A stretch of 41,536 bases of DNA from an uncultured Acidimicrobiia bacterium (GTDB taxonomy: Bacteria > Actinomycetota > Acidimicrobiia > Acidimicrobiales > CAIXPF01), in assembly GCA_903921205.1 (NCBI GenBank), contig CAIXPF010000197.1, forward strand, positions 1 through 41,536, in the 5' to 3' direction. The notes below the pieces were generated by a model. The model was not told the DNA's origin, did not search any database, and saw nothing but the letters and a program-made list of their open reading frames with translations. The translations under genes were made by a program, and so were the position numbers. Shown one piece after another: positions 16,139 through 23,408 of this stretch. How positions within the stretch are numbered: the stretch's first letter is position 1; each line of letters begins with the position of its first letter.

Positions 16139-16286
16139 GCCGGCGAAACCGGTTCCGTCCGTTCGGCGGCGGAAAAGGGGGTCGGATGGCCGATAGTCAC
16201 CGACCGTGTGAGCGGCGAGGCTGAGGGTCCATGGCACGGCGCGCACAGGAATCGGACGTCCGACCGGAGAGCGATCCCGGCACCAG

Positions 16287-16299
16287 TACCCTCACCGTC
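16287..16299 (+). promoter_or_regulatory. Leaderless-type promoter of GT4b
   Basis: TACCCT (16287-16292) lies exactly 7 bp before the ATG at 16300, the same geometry as at cysC. No ribosome-binding site is present. It marks an internal transcription start in the plus-strand run, within the 161-bp gap after ST3. Confidence 0.5.
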
Positions 16300-17523
16300 A
16301 TGGCGGCTGCCCGGCGGGAGTCCTCCCTCATCGCCGTCCACGACTACTCGGGCCACCCGTTCCAGGTGCAGCTCAGCCGTGAGCTGGCGCGCCGTGGGTA
16401 CCGGGTGACGCACTACCACTGTCCGTCGTTCTCGACGCCCAAGGGCAAGCTCGAGCGTGACGCCCACGATCCGGACACCTTCCGGGTCGAGCCGGTGAAG
16501 CTGCGCCGGCCGTTCGCCAAGTACTCCGGGGCGCGACGGTTCTTCCAGGAGATCGAGTACGGCTGGCGGCTCGGCACCCGCCTACGGCGGCAACGCCCGG
16601 AGTTGGTGCTGTCGAGCAACACGCCGCTGCTGGCCGCCGCGGTCCTGCAGACCGTCCTGCTGGCCTCGCGAATCCCGGTGGTGTTCTGGCAGCAGGACGT
16701 CTACAGCGTGGCCATGGCCAACCACGCACGCAGCCGGCTGCCCCGCCTCGGCGGTGTCGTGGCCGCCGTGTTCATCGGGGTCGAGAAGCTGCTGCTGCGG
16801 ACCAGCCGCCGGGTCGTCACCATCAGCGCCGATTTCTCCGGCACCCTCGGCGAGTGGGGTATCGCCCCCGATCGGGTCGACGTGGTCGAGAACTGGGCCC
16901 CGCTCGACGAGCTGCCGGTACGTCCGCATCGCAACGCCTGGTCGCACCGCCACGGCCTCGACGACAAGAAGGTGCTGCTCTACTCGGGCACCCTGGGCCT
17001 CAAGCATGATCCGTCGTTGCTGCTGGCCCTGGCCGAGGACCTCGAGGACCGGGGCGACGTGCGGGTGGTGGTGGCCTCCGAGGGCCGGGGCGCCGACTGG
17101 CTGGCGGAGCACGGTGCGCACCTGAGCTCGTTGCTGCTGCTGGGCTTCCAGCCCTATGAGGACTTGCCCGACATGATGGCCTCCGCCGACGTGCTGGTGG
17201 CCCTGCTCGAACCCGACGCCAGTTGCTTCTCGGTGCCGTCCAAGGTGCTGACCTACCACTGTGCCGGCCGGGCGCTGCTCGCCGCCCTGCCGGCGGAGAA
17301 CCTCGCCGCACGCATCATCGAGCACGAGCACTCCGGCATCGTGGTGTCCCCGGCCGACCACGGCGCCATGGTCGCCGCCGGGCGGAAGCTCATCGACGAC
17401 GAGGACCTGTGCCGCTCGATGGGGGAGATGGCCAGGAAGTACGCGGTACGGACCTTCGACATCCACACCATCGGTGACCGCTTCGAGGCGATCATCGAGC
17501 AGGTGTCCGGCAGCCGTCGGTAG
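16300..17523 (+). CDS. Glycosyltransferase family 4 protein (WbuB/WcaI-like), GT4b
   Basis: This 407-residue GT-B protein starts SSLIAVHDYSGHPFQVQLSREL, the acceptor-domain glycine loop of WcaI/WbuB-type enzymes. It continues with ELVLSSNTPLLAAAVLQ near 105 and VVFWQQDVYSVAM near 127. The donor domain has YSGTLGLKHDPSLLLALAE near 233, a LGFQPYEDLPDMMASADVLVALLEP stretch and SKVLTYHCAGRALLAALP near 313. The classic E-x7-E is weak (EPDASCFSVPSKVL). I chose the ATG at 16300, not an upstream in-frame ATG at 16231, because a -10 box sits 7 bp before it and the domain begins there. Twelve bases separate it from the polymerase gene. Specificity is unknown. Confidence 0.88.
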   Translation: MAAARRESSLIAVHDYSGHPFQVQLSRELARRGYRVTHYHCPSFSTPKGKLERDAHDPDTFRVEPVKLRRPFAKYSGARRFFQEIEYGWRLGTRLRRQRPELVLSSNTPLLAAAVLQTVLLASRIPVVFWQQDVYSVAMANHARSRLPRLGGVVAAVFIGVEKLLLRTSRRVVTISADFSGTLGEWGIAPDRVDVVENWAPLDELPVRPHRNAWSHRHGLDDKKVLLYSGTLGLKHDPSLLLALAEDLEDRGDVRVVVASEGRGADWLAEHGAHLSSLLLLGFQPYEDLPDMMASADVLVALLEPDASCFSVPSKVLTYHCAGRALLAALPAENLAARIIEHEHSGIVVSPADHGAMVAAGRKLIDDEDLCRSMGEMARKYAVRTFDIHTIGDRFEAIIEQVSGSRR

Positions 17524-17534
17524 CCGGCAGCGTC

Positions 17535-18977
17535 ATGCACCGACCCTCCCTGCTGTTCCTGGCCATCGGTGGCCTCGCCCTGCTGTGGATGCTCGGGTGG
17601 TTCGTCCGGCTCGAACGTCGCAACGAGCGCCACACGATCTTCCTCGTCTTCGTCTCGGTGTACCTCGCCGAGGCGATCCTGGCGTCGCACTCCGCCGGTG
17701 TGGCCGTGGGCCTGCTGCGACCGCAGATCGCCGGTCAGGACTTCCGCCTGCCCGACGTGGTGATCGCCCTGGTGGTGGCGGCCCGGTTCCTCGGCCCCTC
17801 GAAGGGCGGTCGCATACCGTCCGGTGTCCTGCCGTTGTGCGCCTTCGGGGCCTGGTACGCCACCGCCGTGGTGATCGGCCTGCTCAACCAGTTGCCCACC
17901 TCCGAGGTGCTCTTCCAGGGCAAGGCGATCTTCTACGTCCTCGGTGCGGTCGTGGCCGCCGCCGGCGCCGACACCCGTCGGCTCGCCGAGCAGTTGGCGG
18001 TCCCCGCCGTGGTGCTCGCTGCCGTCGTCGCCCTCGCCGCCGTGCTGGGCTTCGTGGGCCGGAGCTTCGCCCTTTCGACGCCGGTGCAACGGTTCGATCA
18101 CCTCGGGGTGCTCAGCAACGACACCGCCTCGGCGTTGATCGTCATCGGGGGGCTGGTGTTGCTGGTCGAAGCGGTTCGGCCGCGCCGCCGCCTGGTGGTC
18201 GGGGTGGCCGGGATCGGGCTGCTCCTGGCCCCTCTGGCCGGTGACCACCGGGCCTCGTACCTGGTGCTGGCGGTCGTGCTCGGTGGCGTGGTCCTCGCCG
18301 TGCTGGGGCGCACCTGGACCCGTCGTTCGACGATCGGTCGTGCTGCGCTGATGCTGTCGATGAGCGGCGTGCTGGTCTTCGGCATGGCCGCGGCCGCCCT
18401 CACACCGCTCGCCGACGTGGTGGTGGCGCGCTTCGACACGGCGTTCGAGGGCGATGCGACGGTCCGCAGCGCCGAGTCCCGGGTGGAGCTCGCCCGCCGG
18501 GCGGTCGATCGGATCGCCGAGCACCCGATCATCGGTTGGGGTGCCGGCATGCAGGTCATCCGTACCGGTGAGTACGTCGACGAGGACTACGCGTCCGCCC
18601 ACAACCTGATGCTCGACCTGACGATGCGCTCCGGCTTGATCGGCCTGCTGCTGTTCCTGGTGGCACTGGTCAACACGGAGCGCATCGGGGTGCAACGCTG
18701 GCGCCGTGACGAGGACAACCGGACTGCGGCGGTCTGCCTGGCGGCGACACTGGGTGTTGCGGCGGTCGTGACCAAGGCGATGGTCGAGCCGGCGCTCGAC
18801 AAGTACCGGCTCAGCATGCTGGTCGGGCTGTGCGCCGGGCTCATCCTGTTCGCCGACCGCCGGCCCGTGGACACCACCACCACCGCCGAGCGCGCGGCGC
18901 GGCCCCCCTTGATCCGCCCGTTCCCGCCGCTGTTGGCCGACGCCACGGTCGCCGAGCCAGGAGTGTCACGGCCATGA
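17535..18977 (+). CDS. O-antigen polymerase/ligase-like membrane protein (Wzy candidate)
   Basis: This 480-residue membrane protein has about 11 predicted helices. The Wzy_C/O-antigen-ligase hallmark HNLMLDLTMRSGLIGLLLFLVAL is near 355-378, preceded by a long extracytoplasmic loop with RVELARRAVDRIAEHPIIGWGAG, a typical pattern for this family. It would join repeat units into polymer on the outer face of the membrane, or ligate glycan to an acceptor. The location beside Wzx, GTs and Wzz homologues supports polymerase. Its stop codon overlaps the next start (ATGA), and it starts 12 bp after GT4b. A short Pro/Arg tail is cytoplasmic. Confidence 0.88.
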   Translation: MHRPSLLFLAIGGLALLWMLGWFVRLERRNERHTIFLVFVSVYLAEAILASHSAGVAVGLLRPQIAGQDFRLPDVVIALVVAARFLGPSKGGRIPSGVLPLCAFGAWYATAVVIGLLNQLPTSEVLFQGKAIFYVLGAVVAAAGADTRRLAEQLAVPAVVLAAVVALAAVLGFVGRSFALSTPVQRFDHLGVLSNDTASALIVIGGLVLLVEAVRPRRRLVVGVAGIGLLLAPLAGDHRASYLVLAVVLGGVVLAVLGRTWTRRSTIGRAALMLSMSGVLVFGMAAAALTPLADVVVARFDTAFEGDATVRSAESRVELARRAVDRIAEHPIIGWGAGMQVIRTGEYVDEDYASAHNLMLDLTMRSGLIGLLLFLVALVNTERIGVQRWRRDEDNRTAAVCLAATLGVAAVVTKAMVEPALDKYRLSMLVGLCAGLILFADRRPVDTTTTAERAARPPLIRPFPPLLADATVAEPGVSRP

Positions 18978-20008
18978 ACAACGGGATCGCGACCACCACG
19001 GACGGCCGGCGTGCGGCCGGAACGACTTCGGCCGTGCACGAACGTTCACAGGACGAGGAGCCGACGAGCGAACCGATGCCCGCCGACGTCGCCCTGTGCG
19101 TGATCACCTTCCGCCGGCCCGAGGGCCTGGCACGGCTGCTCGATGCGCTCGGACGGCTCGAGGTGCCGGCCGCGGTGCGGCTGTCGGTCGTGGTGGTCGA
19201 TAACGATCCTGCGGGCAGCGCCCGTGCGGTGGTCGATGCTGCGGTCACCCCGCTGGCGCACCCGCTCCGCTACGTGGTCGAGCCGGCGCGGGGCATTCCC
19301 CTGGCCCGGAATCGTGCGCTGCAGGTGGCGTTGGAACTGCAGCCGCAATTCATCGCCTGGATCGACGACGACGAGCACCCCGAGCCGGACTGGCTGCGCA
19401 ACCTGTGGGAGACCCAGAACGCGACCGACGCCGACGTGGTGATGGGCCCCGGCGTGCCCTCCTTCGAGCCGGGAACCCCGGCGTGGATCCAGGAGCCGGG
19501 CCTGTTCGATCACGTCCACTTCCAGACCGGCCGGGACTTCCCGTACTTCTACGCCCGCACCAGCGGCATCCTCGTCCGGGCGTCGGTGGTCCCCGCAGAG
19601 CGCTTCGACGAACGACTGGCCCTCACCGGGGGCGAGGACCGGCTGTTCTTCACCCGGATCCACCGCGCCGGTGGCCGGTTCGTGTGGGACGACCGGGCCG
19701 TCGTGCACGATCACATCCCCCGCAGCCGGGCCACCTCGGGCTGGTTGATCCGCCGCTGGTACCGCACCGGCGTCACCCGCAGTCTCACCATGGTCTATCT
19801 CGACCGTCCCGGGGCGCTGCGCCGGGCGCGTCGGGTACTGGGCGGTCTGGCGATGGCCGGCGGCGGTCTGGTGCGCACCCTGGTCGGCGTGCGCCGCGGC
19901 CGTACCGAGGTGCTGCGCCGCTGGCGGATCGTCATGTTGGGCCTCGGTGCGGCGGCGGGCGCACTCGGCATTCGCTATGAGGAGTATCGCTCGGTCCATG
20001 GAAGCTGA
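18974..20008 (+). CDS. Glycosyltransferase family 2 protein (GT2b)
   Basis: This 344-residue GT-A enzyme is paralogous to GT2a at 14212-15150. After a 36-residue Thr/Glu-rich leader it shows VALCVITFRRPEGLARLLDAL, VVVVDNDPAG, RGIPLARNRAL, the metal-binding DDD in WIDDDEHPEPDW (129-140), LTGGEDRLFFTRI near 216, and the same C-terminal style ending in IRYEEYRSVHGS. The ATG at 18974 overlaps the polymerase stop by 4 bp; a downstream ATG (Met35) would remove the non-conserved leader. Its end overlaps ST4 by 11 bp, repeating the GT2-then-sulfotransferase order of GT2a and ST3. That suggests duplicated glycosylation/sulfation pairs. Confidence 0.92.
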   Translation: MNNGIATTTDGRRAAGTTSAVHERSQDEEPTSEPMPADVALCVITFRRPEGLARLLDALGRLEVPAAVRLSVVVVDNDPAGSARAVVDAAVTPLAHPLRYVVEPARGIPLARNRALQVALELQPQFIAWIDDDEHPEPDWLRNLWETQNATDADVVMGPGVPSFEPGTPAWIQEPGLFDHVHFQTGRDFPYFYARTSGILVRASVVPAERFDERLALTGGEDRLFFTRIHRAGGRFVWDDRAVVHDHIPRSRATSGWLIRRWYRTGVTRSLTMVYLDRPGALRRARRVLGGLAMAGGGLVRTLVGVRRGRTEVLRRWRIVMLGLGAAAGALGIRYEEYRSVHGS

Positions 20009-20954
20009 AGCCGGACAATCACCCGCCACGCCGACCGGGGCCGAACGGCCCGAGGTCATCTTCATCCTGGGCATGCTGCCGCGCACCGGCACGAACCATC
20101 TCGCCGACCTGTTCGAGTTGCACCGCGACGTGGCGGTGCTCAAGCCGGTCTTCGAGGACCACCTGGTCCGGTTCAGCCCGCTGCTGACCACCTACGTGGA
20201 CGAGGTGACCCGGCACTGGTCGCCCGAGTGGGAGGTGCCTGCCGACGAGCCGGCGAAGCTGCTGGCCGAGATCGGCGGTGGCGTGGTCCGTTGGATCCGT
20301 TCGCCGTACCCCGGCAAGACCGTCGTCACGAAGATGCCGAGGGTCGAGAACGTCGGCCGCTTCTTCGACCTGTTCCCGAACTGTGGCCTGGTGATCCTCA
20401 CCCGTGACGGTCGCAGCGTGGTGGAGTCGGGGGTACGCAGCTTCGACTGGCCCTACGAGTTCGCCTTCCGGATGTGGAACAACGCCGCGGAGGAGGTCCT
20501 GCGCTTCCGCGAGGCCAACGAGGACCAGCCCCGGCTGCAGATCGTGCGCTACGAGGACCTGATCGACGACGAGAGCACCGTCATGGCCCGCCTGTTCGGG
20601 GCGTTCGGCCTCGACCCGCAGGGGTTCAACCCGGCGGCGGTGGAGGAACTGCCGGTGCGCGGGTCGTCGCTGCTGGCCGAGAGCGGCTCGTTGCACTGGG
20701 ACCCGGTGGCCCGGCCCGACGGGTTCGATCCCCGGGAGCGTTGGCGGAGCTGGGACCAGCATCTGCACCGTCGGTTCAACGCCGTGGCCGGCGCCGCGCA
20801 GCAGGACCTGGGCTACGCGGTGGAGCCGAGCGCCGGTGGGGACTCGGTGACCGAGCGCGCCGCCTCGCTGCAGGGCTCTGCTCTCGCCCGCTGGCGGGAG
20901 ACCAAGGCCAGCCTGCGTCGGATGCGCCGCGTCGTGACCCGGACCTGGTGGTGA
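19998..20954 (+). CDS. Sulfotransferase, ST4
   Basis: This 318-residue protein has a PAPS 5'-loop FILGMLPRTGTNHLADLF (22-39), with RTGTNHL as in several carbohydrate and Stf0-like bacterial sulfotransferases, and a 3'-phosphate site VILTRDGRSVVESG (R136, S140). LQIVRYEDLIDDESTVMARLFGAFGL near 185-205 matches the RYEDL block. A basic C-terminal tail (RMRRVVTRTWW) may touch the membrane. I took the ATG at 19998, inside the end of GT2b, because it directly precedes family-like sequence; an upstream in-frame ATG at 19947 would add Arg-rich residues lying over GT2b. It ends the second tight gene run (GT4b, polymerase, GT2b, ST4). Confidence 0.87.
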   Translation: MEAEAGQSPATPTGAERPEVIFILGMLPRTGTNHLADLFELHRDVAVLKPVFEDHLVRFSPLLTTYVDEVTRHWSPEWEVPADEPAKLLAEIGGGVVRWIRSPYPGKTVVTKMPRVENVGRFFDLFPNCGLVILTRDGRSVVESGVRSFDWPYEFAFRMWNNAAEEVLRFREANEDQPRLQIVRYEDLIDDESTVMARLFGAFGLDPQGFNPAAVEELPVRGSSLLAESGSLHWDPVARPDGFDPRERWRSWDQHLHRRFNAVAGAAQQDLGYAVEPSAGGDSVTERAASLQGSALARWRETKASLRRMRRVVTRTWW

Positions 20955-21028
20955 CGGCGGTCCGAGGATGACGACGGTTCGGGATGACGGCGATCCGGTG
21001 ATGACGGGGACATGGACCAGGCGGCCCG

Positions 21029-21056
21029 TTGACGGCGTCGGACCGTTCGGTACGTT
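21029..21056 (+). promoter_or_regulatory. Promoter of the GT2c-GT4c pair
   Basis: TTGACG (21029-21034) and TACGTT (21051-21056) are separated by 16 bp, the best sigma-70-like match in the window. Transcription would begin near 21063, leaving a 33-base leader with GGAGG before the ATG at 21096. Three imperfect GATGACG repeats (20967, 20983, 21000) lie just upstream. Confidence 0.65.
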
Positions 21057-21095
21057 GGCGGAGCGGGCGATGGCACGGGCACGGAGGAACGGGCG

Positions 21096-21992
21096 ATGAC
21101 CACAGCACGGGTGTCGATCGGCCTGCCGGTCTACAACGGTGAGAACCTGGTTGCGGAGGCACTCGAGAGCCTGGTGAGCCAGACCTTCGAGGACCTCGAG
21201 ATCGTGGTCGCCGACAACGCGTCGACCGATCGGACCCTCGAGATCGTGCGCGAGTTCGCCGCACGCGACCCGCGGATCATCGTGTTGAGCAGCGACCGCA
21301 ACCGCGGTGCGGCGTGGAACTACAACCGGGTGCTCGATGCCTGCAGCGGGGAGTACTTCCGGTGGCAGGCCCACGACGACCGGGTGCTGCCGACCGCCAC
21401 CGAACGCTGCGTGCAGGCGCTCGACGACGATCCCGGAGCCGTTCTGGCCCATCCCTACACCCGGCTGATCGAGGCGTCGGGCCGGTTGGTGCGGGACTAC
21501 CCCGACGATCTCGGTGCGGTCGGTGACGACCCGGCCGCCCGGTTGCGTTCGACCGTCCAACGGCTCACGTACTGTCATCCGGTGTTCGGCCTGGTGCGCC
21601 GCGACGCGCTGCAGCGCACGGCGCGTATCGCCCCCTTCGTCGGGTCGGATGTGACGCTGCTGTACGAGTTGAGCCTGTACGGCCGCTTCGCCGTGGTGCC
21701 CGAGTACCTCTTCGTCGCCCGCCAGGCGAACTCGATCCGGGCCAACCCGACCAAGCGATCGCTGACCGCCTGGTTCGACCCGGACCGGTCGCGACGTCCC
21801 CCGGTGCCCGTCGACCATGCCTGGGCCACGGCCGTGGCGATCGCGCGTGCGCCGCTCGGCGGGGCCGACAAGGCCCGGTGCGCCGCGGTGCTGGCCACGG
21901 TGTGGCCGCAGGAGTACGGTCGGCGGGTCCGCCGTCGGCGCCGGCGTGAACGGCTCGCCGCCCAGCCGGCCGGCGTGAACCCCGCGGTCTGA
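21096..21992 (+). CDS. Glycosyltransferase family 2 protein (GT2c)
   Basis: This 298-residue enzyme is a classic GT2 of the WcaA/SpsA type. It has VSIGLPVYNGENLVAEALESLVSQTFEDLEIVVADNASTDRTLEI from residue 6, DRNRGAAWNYNRVLDACSGEYF near 68-88 and the metal motif as AHDDRV near 92-97. It is not closely related to GT2a or GT2b. The C terminus ends in an Arg-rich segment (RRVRRRRRRERLAAQ) likely to sit against the membrane. The start has a good GGAGG and its own promoter. The stop shares a base with the next gene's ATG (TGATG), so translation is coupled. Confidence 0.92.
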   Translation: MTTARVSIGLPVYNGENLVAEALESLVSQTFEDLEIVVADNASTDRTLEIVREFAARDPRIIVLSSDRNRGAAWNYNRVLDACSGEYFRWQAHDDRVLPTATERCVQALDDDPGAVLAHPYTRLIEASGRLVRDYPDDLGAVGDDPAARLRSTVQRLTYCHPVFGLVRRDALQRTARIAPFVGSDVTLLYELSLYGRFAVVPEYLFVARQANSIRANPTKRSLTAWFDPDRSRRPPVPVDHAWATAVAIARAPLGGADKARCAAVLATVWPQEYGRRVRRRRRRERLAAQPAGVNPAV

Positions 21993-23188
21993 TGGCGCCG
22001 CGGCGTTGCCTGTGGCTGTCGGCCGAGCTGCCGGAGCGGCCCCGCAACGGCGGGCATGTCTACTCGCGCGGGCTGCGCGAGGGGCTCGCTGCGGCCGGGA
22101 TGCGGGTCGAGGTGATGGGCCTCGGCCCCGATGACGGCGACGAGGGCCCTGGCGTCATTCGGCGTGCCGTACCCGGCGGTATGCGCCCGTGGTTCGGCAG
22201 CGTCGTCTCGCCGCTCCCCAACCTCAGCTACATGCCGGCCACCTCGGCCTATCAGCTGTCCGTCGACGTGGCGCGACGCGAGGGCGGCTGGGACTTCGTG
22301 GTGGTCGACCATCTGCAGATGGCCTGGGTGCCGAAGCGGTGGCCCGAGCTCGGCCTGGCCCAGGGCGGTGTGCCGTTGGTGTTCGCCACCCAGAACCACG
22401 AGGAGAGCGTGCGCCTCGCGGTGGCGGCGGGTCAGTCGCGGCGCTCCCCGAAGGGTGTGATCCTGCGGGCGGATGCCCGTAAGGCGGTGGCGTCGGAGCG
22501 CCGGATGGTGGCTGCCGCCGACCTGGTGACCGCCATCACCGATGCCGACGCCGAGGCGTTCGCCTCCGGCTCACCCGGTACCCCGGTGGTGGTGCTGCCG
22601 CCCGGCTACGTCGATCCCCGGGTGATGCCGGTTCCTGCGGCGGCACGGTCGCGCCGGGTGGCGATCGTGGGCAGCTTCGACTGGCATGTGAAGGCCGCGA
22701 ACTTCCGTCAGTTCGTCCGAGCGGCCGACCCGGTCTTCGCCGCGGCAGGGATCCGGCTCAGCGTGGTCGGACGGGTGCCCGACGACGTCGCGGCCGAGCT
22801 CGGTCCGTTGCAGGCGACGGAGTTGCTGGGCTGGGTCGACGATCTCGCGGCGGTGCTGGGGGACTGTCGCGTCGCCGTCGTGTCCGAACCGGACGGCGGC
22901 GGGTTCAAGATGAAGGCGCTGGACTACCTGTTCCATCACGTGCCGCTGGCGGTGACCCGGGGCAGCGTCGAGGGAATCGACCTCGCGGACGGGCGGGCCG
23001 TGGCCCGGGCCGATGACGCCGAGGCGCTGGCCCGGGCCATCGTCGCCTGCATCGACGACACCGACCGTCTCGACGCGGTGGCCGCTCGGGCCTATCGCTG
23101 GGCCGTCGACCGCTTCGACTGGGCGGCCACCGGGCTGGCGCTGGCGCAGGCGGTCGAGGACCGGTTCCTGGCCCGCTCGACGGCCTGA
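21992..23188 (+). CDS. Glycosyltransferase, GT4-like (GT4c)
   Basis: This 398-residue GT-B protein starts CLWLSAELPERPRNGGHVYSRGLREGLAAAGMRVEVMG, the acceptor domain of GT4-type enzymes. FATQNHEESVRLAVA near 130-145 is the equivalent of the THNxES motif. The donor domain has VAIVGSFDWHVKAANFRQFV near 223 and GGGFKMKALDYLFHHVPLAVT near 303-325, as in Glyco_trans_1_4-type proteins. It is more divergent than GT4a and GT4b. Translation is coupled to GT2c by TGATG. It closes the glycosyltransferase block; the next genes encode exported proteins. Confidence 0.85.
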   Translation: MAPRRCLWLSAELPERPRNGGHVYSRGLREGLAAAGMRVEVMGLGPDDGDEGPGVIRRAVPGGMRPWFGSVVSPLPNLSYMPATSAYQLSVDVARREGGWDFVVVDHLQMAWVPKRWPELGLAQGGVPLVFATQNHEESVRLAVAAGQSRRSPKGVILRADARKAVASERRMVAAADLVTAITDADAEAFASGSPGTPVVVLPPGYVDPRVMPVPAAARSRRVAIVGSFDWHVKAANFRQFVRAADPVFAAAGIRLSVVGRVPDDVAAELGPLQATELLGWVDDLAAVLGDCRVAVVSEPDGGGFKMKALDYLFHHVPLAVTRGSVEGIDLADGRAVARADDAEALARAIVACIDDTDRLDAVAARAYRWAVDRFDWAATGLALAQAVEDRFLARSTA

Positions 23189-23215
23189 TCCCACGCCGGG
23201 CCCGGTGCTTGCAGA

Positions 23216-23231
23216 CCGCCCTTCCGGGCGG
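23216..23231 (+). terminator. Small hairpin after GT4c, at the head of a structured 220-bp gap
   Basis: CCGCCC-TTCC-GGGCGG lies 28 bp after the GT4c stop and could end that transcript. The gap 23189-23408 also holds two more inverted repeats, TTCCCC/GGGGAA (23255-23273) and GCACCCC/GGGGTGC (23333-23354), and a GTTACC element at 23309. The latter hairpins may belong to the leader of the next gene. Confidence 0.4.
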
Positions 23232-23408
23232 CTGTCCGGCCGATTCCCGGCGCGTTCCCCACTATTGGGGGAATGGGAGTGGGTCCGGAGTCACGGAAGC
23301 ACCCCATCGTTACCCTGATTCCAACGGCATGCGCACCCCGGCTCGGAGGGGTGCACACCCGGTTCCTGCCCTCGGGCGGGGACGGCCGGCGGAAAAAGGC
23401 GGACAGGT

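Noticed and set aside
20967-21010. Three GATGACG repeats between ST4 and GT2c
   Set aside because: Imperfect, short and 16-17 bp apart in GC-rich DNA. Phase near two helical turns is not met, and nothing else supports an operator.
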